Assembly: GCA_019022495.1 (NCBI GenBank)
Contig: JAFEKR010000002.1
Coordinates: 5,828,001-5,892,000 of the forward strand
From: Epichloe hybrida
Taxonomy: Eukaryota > Ascomycota > Sordariomycetes > Hypocreales > Clavicipitaceae
Reading direction: 5' to 3'
Length of the DNA stretch: 64,000 bases
In this document: in pieces, positions 61,224 through 64,000 of the stretch
How the letters are laid out: each line of letters starts with the position of its first letter
How positions within the stretch are numbered: the stretch's first letter is position 1
Notes under the pieces: generated by a model
What the model was told of the DNA's origin: nothing
Databases searched by the model: none
What the model saw: only the letters and a program-made list of their open reading frames with translations
Translations under genes and position numbers: made by a program

Positions 61224-62033
61224 TGTTAAAAATAAGACCTATTTTTAGCCTTTTCTAGTTAAAAGACCTTTTAATTACTAGCTTGCATTGTAAGCCTAAT
61301 AGCTACACTGCAGCTATTAACGGTCGCAAAGGTGGCTATTAATAGCTATATTGTAGCTATTAATAGCTATAACTAACTATGTAAATAACTAATCTAAATC
61401 AATTGTGAATGATTTAATTGCGTTATAGTTGCAAGCGTAGCTATAACTGCAGCGCCACTAGTAATTAGGTAAGCTAGGGTAATGTAAGCAGGTTACCCTA
61501 TAGCTATCTTTAATAGTGATTTTCTCTTTAACTAGAGGTTGTATAAAAGTCTTACATATAACAAATTAAAGCTAGAAGACAGGGCTTTTATTTAATGTAG
61601 GAATATTTTTTAGACTAAAATTTAGTGCATATAGGTTGCTAGTTTGTATGGTAGTGAGTTGATTTTTTGGATTTTACATAAAAATGAATTTTGCGGAAAA
61701 CAAAAAGTGGCCTATAAGACCTCTTTAGTGGTCTGGATTTACTAATATAGTTAGTGGGTATAAGAGAGGAAGAAGATCTTTTTAATCTAGCTAGATAGCT
61801 AGGCCTTTTAATCTAATAGCCACATTGCCTGTATAACGTCACTAAAATTAATTTTATTAGTATATAAGATATTATAAAAGTCATCTAGATTGAATTTAAT
61901 TAGTTAATAACTGCCGAAACCTTCCGTTGTGGTGCATTAGTTATTTTAACGTGGTGGTTCTACTAGTTCCTAACCGTAGAGCTGCACTTGTATAGCTGTT
62001 GCCAGCTGGCAACTAGCTCCCTATATTTCAATA
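61224..62033 (+). repeat. 3' LTR of copia A2
   Basis: 810 bp, TGTTAAAAATAAGACC to TTTCAATA, preceded by GTAAAGGGGG. The right third is less mutated than in the 5' LTR. Confidence 0.93.
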
Positions 62034-62038
62034 CTAAC

Positions 62039-63143
62039 ACCTATCTAGTGTACATCCCCTCTAAAAGGCTAGTTATAAAAACTAGCTTTATTAAGATTAT
62101 AGAGCCTATAGGTCCTGTCTCTAAAGGATTACCTAGGCTTTCTATAGGGGATAACCCTTTAGAGGGGGAAAATAATTTAGAAAATTAAGATCTAAATCAA
62201 GGTTTAAAGGATTACCCTATAGATAACATAGGAAGTCCCCCTATAGGTCAAGAAAAACACCCTATAGGGCCTGTATAACCCCTTAAGAAACTGATTCCAA
62301 AGGCCTTAGAGGAGGCCACGCCTATAACTTCCCTAGGAAATCAGATTTTAACTCTAGACCTTAATTTTAATAAAATTACTAACTTTAACCCTAATATTAA
62401 CCCCATAGATGTTAATATTAGTTCCTCTTCTTCTCTAGATTTTATAAAAGAAATCTGCTTTAAGGTATAGGAAAAGCTAAAGGAAAATAACCCTAATAGC
62501 CCTAAACCTAAGACCTAGAAGTAAGCTATATCTAGCCCTAAAAGGGGTAAATAGATAGAAGCTATGTATAAGGAATATAAATAGCTTCTAAAGGCTAGTA
62601 CTTTTAAATTTATAGGGAAAGACTAAGTACCTAAGGGCTATAAAGTACTAAAGAATAGGCTTATTTATAAGCTTAAAAAGAATAAAGAAAATAATCCTTT
62701 AAAATACAAGGCCTAACTCATTGCTAAGGGATTTATGCAAATTAAAGGTCTAGATTATCTAGAGACCTTTATAGCAATAAGCATTCCCCCTAGCTAGAGG
62801 ATTTTACTAGCCCTAGCGGCTTAGAATAACTAGGAAATCAAATAGGTTAATTTTATAGGAGCTTTTCTTAATAGTAAGCTATAATAACAGATTTATATGG
62901 TTATTCTAGATAGATTTATTAAATTCCTTAAAGTAAATCCTAAATTAGCTAAATTAGCTAAAAGTTTGGCTATAAACCCTCTAAAGATTAAGTAATTCTA
63001 TTATAGAAATCTTTATATAGCCTAAAATAAAGCTTAAGGGAGTGGTAATAAGCACTAATTATAGTGCTAAAGTCCCTAGGATTTAGCCCTCTAATTTCTA
63101 ACCTAGCTATATTCTATAATTCCTTCACTAAAACCTTTATTAT
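62039..63143 (+). pseudogene. Copia A1 integrase C-terminus and start of reverse transcriptase
   Basis: Resumes A1 after A2: RLVIKTSFIKIIEPIGPVSK, an acidic linker, then KA-LIAKGFMQIKGLDYLETF and FIGAFLNSKL, aligned with A2 58950-60045. The frame ends just before the position of the catalytic YVDD, where A3 is inserted. A small direct duplication (AAATTAGCT twice, about 62944-62961) is private to this copy. Confidence 0.82.
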
Positions 63144-64000
63144 TATTGAAATGTAGGGAGCTAGTTGCCACTAGCAACAGCTGTACAAGTGTAGCTTCTA
63201 CGGTCAGGGACCAATAGAGCCACCACGTTAAATATTCAACGTAACGCAACGGAAGGTTTCGGCAGTTATTAACTAATTAAATTCAATCTAGATGACTTTT
63301 ACGATATCTTATATACTAATAGAATTGATTTTAGTGATATTATACGGGCAATGCGGCTGTTAGATTAAGAGGTCTAGCTATCTAGCTAGGTTAAAAAGAT
63401 CTTCTTCCTCTCATATACCCACCAACCGTATTAGTGGATTCAGGCTGTTAGAGAGGTCTTAAGGGCCACTTTTGATTTTCCGCAAAATTCATTTGTATGT
63501 AAAATCTAAAAAATCGACTCATAACCATATAAACTAGCAACCTATATACACCAAATTTTAGTACAAAAAATATTCCTACATAAAATAAAAGCCTTGTCTT
63601 CTAGCTTTAATTTGCTATATATAAGACTTTTGTACGACCTCTAGTTAAAGAGAAAATCGCTGTTAAAGATAGCTATAGGGTAACTTGCTTACGTCACCTT
63701 AGCTTACCTAATTACTAGTGGCGCTGCGGTTATAGCTGCGCTTGTAGCTACAACGTAATTGAATAATTCATAATTAATAATTGATTTGGATTAGTTATTC
63801 ACATAGTCAGTCGCAGCTGTTAACAGCTGCAACGTAGCCATTGACAGCCACCTTCGCGACCGTTAATAGCTGCAGTGCAGCTATTAGGCTTGCAATGCAA
63901 GCTAGTAATAGAAAGGTCCTTTAACTAGAAAGGGCTAAAAATAGGTCTTATTTTTAACACCCCCTTTACAAAAGAATTACGTATAAGCTAATAAAAAGCG
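63144..64000 (-). mobile_element. Copia element A3, reverse orientation, 3' LTR and first bases of the interior
   Basis: The LTR (63144-63959, about 816 bp) is the reverse complement of the A LTR: it begins TATTGAAATG and ends TTATTTTTAACA, followed by CCCCCTTTAC, the complement of the polypurine tract, and the interior end to 64000. Its CpA/TpG content is the highest of the four A LTRs, so it looks like the least RIP-mutated, perhaps youngest, copy. It is inserted in A1 RT; the rest lies beyond the window. Confidence 0.88.

Larger units (their letters stand above)
42678..62033 (+). mobile_element. Ty1/copia element A2, inserted in A1 pol
   Basis: Two 810-bp LTRs and TSD CTAAC on both sides (42673-42677 and 62034-62038). 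The empty site is visible in A2's own pol (58940-58950, GGTTCTAATACCTATCC). It is a same-family, same-orientation insertion into A1. A full gag-PR-IN-RT-RNase H set is present, interrupted once, by B2 (46707-58890). A polypurine tract (GTAAAGGGGG) precedes the 3' LTR. Without B2 it is about 7.2 kb, so it serves as the reference copy for A1. RIP is moderate to heavy. Confidence 0.93.
6565..63143 (+). mobile_element. Ty1/copia element A1, host of all nested insertions (3' end hidden by A3)
   Basis: A1 keeps a 5' LTR (6565-7309), a leader (7310-7379 then 19747-20050), gag (20060-20872 then from 40212), protease (to 40951), integrase (41369-42677) and the start of reverse transcriptase (62039-63143). 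The pieces are separated by D, B1, a MITE, A2 and A3. Each junction can be checked against the uninterrupted sequence in A2, which also shows what an intact copy would be: 19,356 bp minus B2 gives about 7.2 kb with 810-bp LTRs. The gag-PR-IN-RT order is that of Ty1/copia. All frames are destroyed by RIP-type stops. The 3' half of RT, RNase H and the 3' LTR must lie beyond the A3 insertion, outside the window. Confidence 0.88.

Noticed and set aside
6565..64000. Mitochondrial or bacterial origin for the AT-rich DNA
   Set aside because: LTR retrotransposons, TSDs, spliceosomal introns in the hAT gene and the TpA-biased RIP pattern all indicate nuclear fungal DNA.
6565..64000. Centromere core
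   Set aside because: RIP-mutated nested repeats are typical of centromeres in some fungi, but the sequence alone has no diagnostic mark and dispersed AT-rich blocks look the same; CENP-A data would be needed.
6565..64000. Starship-type giant element or a metabolite gene cluster
   Set aside because: No tyrosine recombinase (DUF3435) captain and no non-transposon cargo were seen; all content resolves to known transposon classes.

Overview
The window looks like a filamentous ascomycete (Pezizomycotina, possibly Sordariomycetes; the species cannot be named from sequence alone). Two intron-bearing genes with ordinary base composition occupy about 1.4-5.8 kb. From about 6.5 kb to the window end the DNA is extremely AT- and TpA-rich with CpA/TpG nearly gone, the signature of repeat-induced point mutation (RIP). 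Reading frames there are broken almost only by TAG/TAA codons where CAG, CAA, CGA or TGG would be expected.

Gene region: both genes are on the minus strand. 1393-3939 encodes an Rgp1-type protein (832 aa over two exons), a subunit of the Ric1-Rgp1 exchange factor for the Golgi Rab Ypt6. 4441-5829 encodes, in my six-exon model, a 356-aa fungal DUF7918-type protein with an IDLT-acidic motif near its C terminus. 5830-6564 is the transition to the transposon block.

Transposon block: nearly everything from 6565 to 64000 can be resolved as one Ty1/copia element (A1) expanded by nested insertions, most with readable target-site duplications (TSDs). Inside A1, left to right: Gypsy D (7380-19746), which carries a complete hAT DNA transposon (10015-15636, 8-bp TSD); Gypsy B1 (20873-40206, TSD CAGAC), which carries a solo D LTR (24344-24545, TSD GGGCG), a palindromic hAT-like element (25099-27430), and Gypsy E (28029-39069, TSD TATAG), itself carrying a 623-bp miniature LTR element, TRIM (30929-31551, TSD TAGGT); a 409-bp hAT-type MITE (40952-41360); a second copia copy A2 (42678-62033, TSD CTAAC) carrying Gypsy B2 (46707-58890, TSD AGAAG), itself carrying Gypsy F (about 47111-53382); and a third copia copy A3 in reverse orientation, starting at 63144 and leaving the window. 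Removing the nested elements rejoins the A1 gag-protease-integrase-RT reading frame in the right order. I saw no non-transposon gene between 6 and 64 kb.

Most notable: the four-level nesting; RIP that spares the outer edges of the LTRs and the short solo elements; a GC-normal TRIM carrying a perfect Pol III B-box (tRNA T-arm-like); an unrecognised extra reading frame 3' of pol in element E; and a hAT transposase gene that still shows nine readable introns.
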